Shown: piece by piece, positions 62,001 to 64,000 of the stretch
How positions within the stretch are numbered: the stretch's first letter is position 1
How the letters are laid out: the number at the start of each line of letters is the position of its first letter
The notes under the pieces: model-generated
Seen by the model: the letters and a program-made list of their open reading frames with translations, nothing else
The model's database searches: none
What the model was told of the DNA's origin: nothing
Source of the DNA: Dictyobacter arantiisoli
GTDB lineage: Bacteria; Chloroflexota; Ktedonobacteria; Ktedonobacterales; Ktedonobacteraceae
Assembly (NCBI RefSeq): GCF_008326305.1
Contig: NZ_BIXY01000004.1
Location: 1-64,000, forward strand
Direction: 5' to 3'
Length of the DNA stretch: 64,000 nucleotides
Translations under genes and position numbers: made by a program

Positions 62001-64000
62001 ATGATACATATGACAAATCAAAAGCCGCAGGTAGATCAGCAGCAAGAAATGAAATCAAAAGCCGCATATTCAAGACATTCTATTATCAATAAGCTGTGGA
62101 GTAAACGCGTCCCTGTATTATTACAGATGAGTGAAGTTGAGTGTGGTCTCGCCAGTCTGGCGATGGTTTTAAGCTATCATGGTCGCGAGACGTCCATCTC
62201 TGAATTGCGCACATTGTATGGGGCCAGCCGTGATGGTGTCTCGGCTTTAAATCTGGTCAAGGCGGCACGCAATCTGGGGATGATCGCGCGTGCGGTGGCG
62301 TTGCAGCGCAATGATTTTCACGATGTAAGCTTACCGGCGATTGTGCATTGGCAATTCAATCACTTCCTGGTTGTCGAGCGCTGGACGCCTGAACTGGTGA
62401 CCGTGGTTGATCCTGCTTCCGGACGACGTCAAATAAGTGAAGATGAATTTAGTAATGGGTTTACCGGCGTTGTGTTGATGCTCGAGCCAGGCATGGATTT
62501 CCATCGTCGCCACATCTCATCTCCCCTTTCACTGCGGATGTATGCGATCCAGGCCATTCGCCAGGCACCGGGTGCACTATTCCAGGTCATTCTGGCATCC
62601 ATTCTATTGCAAGTCCTGGGGCTTATTCCCCCCATTTTGACGGAAACGGTGATTGATAAAATCATCCCGGCGCACCTCAATAATGCTATGTTGCTTCTGG
62701 GTGTGGGGATGTTGATGCTCGTCTTTTCCCAGGGCTTTCTGACGCTGCTCCGTGAATGGCTCCTCATTTATGTACGGGCACGTATTGATACACATATGAT
62801 GCTGAGTTTTTTTGAACATCTCTTATTATTGCCCTATAGTTTCTTTCAACAACGTTCCAGTGGTGACCTCCTGACGCGCATGGCAAGTAATACGATTATT
62901 CGCGATACTCTCAGCGGTCAATTAATCTCAACCATGCTGGACGGCAGCATGGTAATCCTGTATCTCTGTATTCTGATGGTGGAAGCACCAACCTTTGGCG
63001 TGCTGGCATTGGCGATTGGTTTGTTACAGGTATTGCTGATTTTGAGTGTCTATCGTCCTATTGCGAGTCTGGCGGCGCAAGAACTGGCGGCGCAAGGCAA
63101 ATCTCAGGGTTATATGGCTGAAGCATTGGCCGGTATAGCGACCCTCAAAGCTGCTGGCGCTGAGTATAGTGCACACGAACGCTGGACCAATCTTTTCTTT
63201 GACCAGCTTAACATCTCGATCAAGCGTAGTTATCTTTCGACAGTTGCCAGTACGATGTTGTTGATTCTACGTGTTTTCGCACCCATGGCCTTGCTCTGGG
63301 TCGGGGCGATTCAGGTACTCAACGGTGCCATGACCGTCGGCACTATGTTAGCGTTAACCTCGCTCTCGACCTCTTTCCTTTCGCCACTCTCTTCGCTGGC
63401 AAGTAGTGGACAACAATTACAAATCGTAAAGGCACATCTCGACCGTCTGGCAGATATTATGACCGCTGAGCCAGAGCAGCGTATTCAGGGGATTCAGGGT
63501 ATTCAATCGCCGCCCCGGTTGTCTGGTTATATTCGCCTCGAAAATGTGGGTTTCCGCTATGCGCCTGAGACACCGCGTGTCTTGCATTCCATTAATCTGA
63601 ATATTGTTGCCGGTCAAAAAGTTGCGCTGGTGGGGCGTACCGGATCGGGTAAGAGCACGCTGGGAAAGTTGCTATTGGGATTATATATTCCAACCGAGGG
63701 CCACATCTATTATGATGGAATTCCGCTGGAGCAACTGCAATATCAGGAGGTGCGGCGGCAATTTGGAGTAGTGTTACAGGATTCGGCCATTTTTAGTGGT
63801 TCAATCATGGAAAATATCCTCTTTAATGATTCTACCCTGGAGAAAGATTATGCCGTTCAGGCGGCCCAGATGGCGGCCATTCATGAAGATGTTATTAAGA
63901 TGCCGCTGGGGTATGAGACTTTGGTAGCTGAAGGTGGGAGTGCCTTATCCGGCGGCCAGCGTCAGCGCCTCTCCCTGGCACGTGCGATTGCCCATCATCC
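62001..64000 (+). CDS. lanT: C39 peptidase-containing ABC exporter, module 2 (cut by window end)
   Basis: About 666 residues are visible from the ATG at 62001. C39 peptidase: Cys in MSEVECGLAS, His in VHWQFNHFLVVE, Asp in VVDPAS. Six membrane helices follow; the ATPase shows GRTGSGKSTLGK and LSGGQRQRLSLARA before the window ends. It lacks the long N-terminal extension of module 1. Divergent from lanA/lanM, so the likely leader peptidase and exporter of the two lanthipeptides. Confidence 0.93.
   Translation, partial: MIHMTNQKPQVDQQQEMKSKAAYSRHSIINKLWSKRVPVLLQMSEVECGLASLAMVLSYHGRETSISELRTLYGASRDGVSALNLVKAARNLGMIARAVALQRNDFHDVSLPAIVHWQFNHFLVVERWTPELVTVVDPASGRRQISEDEFSNGFTGVVLMLEPGMDFHRRHISSPLSLRMYAIQAIRQAPGALFQVILASILLQVLGLIPPILTETVIDKIIPAHLNNAMLLLGVGMLMLVFSQGFLTLLREWLLIYVRARIDTHMMLSFFEHLLLLPYSFFQQRSSGDLLTRMASNTIIRDTLSGQLISTMLDGSMVILYLCILMVEAPTFGVLALAIGLLQVLLILSVYRPIASLAAQELAAQGKSQGYMAEALAGIATLKAAGAEYSAHERWTNLFFDQLNISIKRSYLSTVASTMLLILRVFAPMALLWVGAIQVLNGAMTVGTMLALTSLSTSFLSPLSSLASSGQQLQIVKAHLDRLADIMTAEPEQRIQGIQGIQSPPRLSGYIRLENVGFRYAPETPRVLHSINLNIVAGQKVALVGRTGSGKSTLGKLLLGLYIPTEGHIYYDGIPLEQLQYQEVRRQFGVVLQDSAIFSGSIMENILFNDSTLEKDYAVQAAQMAAIHEDVIKMPLGYETLVAEGGSALSGGQRQRLSLARAIAHH

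Overview
The window looks like chromosomal DNA of a soil-type, multicellular bacterium, most likely a Chloroflexota of the class Ktedonobacteria. This is inferred from gene content and not from a marker gene: mersacidin-type lanthipeptide leaders, C39-peptidase ABC exporters, a giant BTAD/AAA/TPR regulator, a Trypco1 protein, many small interspersed palindromic elements and moderate GC. No rRNA, tRNA or CRISPR array was seen.

Layout. 0.2-2.2 kb: Eis-like acetyltransferase and YwbE. 2.7-20 kb: a large exopolysaccharide locus. It holds a Wzx-type flippase, a secreted glycoside hydrolase, three glycosyltransferases, a Wzz/tyrosine-kinase-like/Wzy fusion protein, a priming sugar transferase, GDP-mannose dehydratase, GDP-keto-deoxymannose reductase, a sedoheptulose-phosphate isomerase, a truncated heptose-phosphate kinase and dTDP-glucose dehydratase. 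20-25.5 kb: two paralogous membrane proteins, then a PTS set (EIICB, EIIA, HPr) behind an attenuator, then a DUF2795 protein. 25.9-28.9 kb: a short membrane-fusion-like protein and a C39 peptidase ABC exporter. 28.9-35.2 kb: ordinary housekeeping and accessory enzymes. 35.8-39.8 kb: a 1355-residue transcriptional regulator with an abrupt change of base composition. 40-44 kb: small hydrophobic ORFs, a phosphatase, and a divergent LysR/SDR pair. 44.3-52.0 kb: AraC regulator, alpha/beta hydrolase, P450, SDR, a membrane protein and a sugar-binding lipoprotein, lying between two parts of one Tn3-type transposase gene. 52-56.1 kb: CPBP protease, Trypco1 protein and two glycosyltransferases. 56.4-64 kb: a type 2 lanthipeptide locus with LanM, two precursor genes and a divergent exporter pair cut by the window end.

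How the parts work together. The polysaccharide genes supply nucleotide sugars (probably GDP-rhamnose and a dTDP-deoxyhexose), a lipid-linked primer, sugar transfer, flipping and polymerisation. In the lanthipeptide locus LanM would dehydrate and cyclise two unusual glycine-rich precursors, and the divergent C39 exporter would remove the leaders and secrete the products. A second copy of the same exporter pair lies 36 kb away without an obvious precursor gene.

The most interesting points are the lanthipeptide cores (one is Gly/Phe/Ser-rich with a single cysteine), the Wzz-kinase-Wzy fusion with a lost Walker A lysine, a repeat family whose central stem changes sequence yet stays self-complementary, the transposase split by about 7.3 kb of cargo, and several small inverted-repeat elements with intact target duplications that interrupt genes or leaders.
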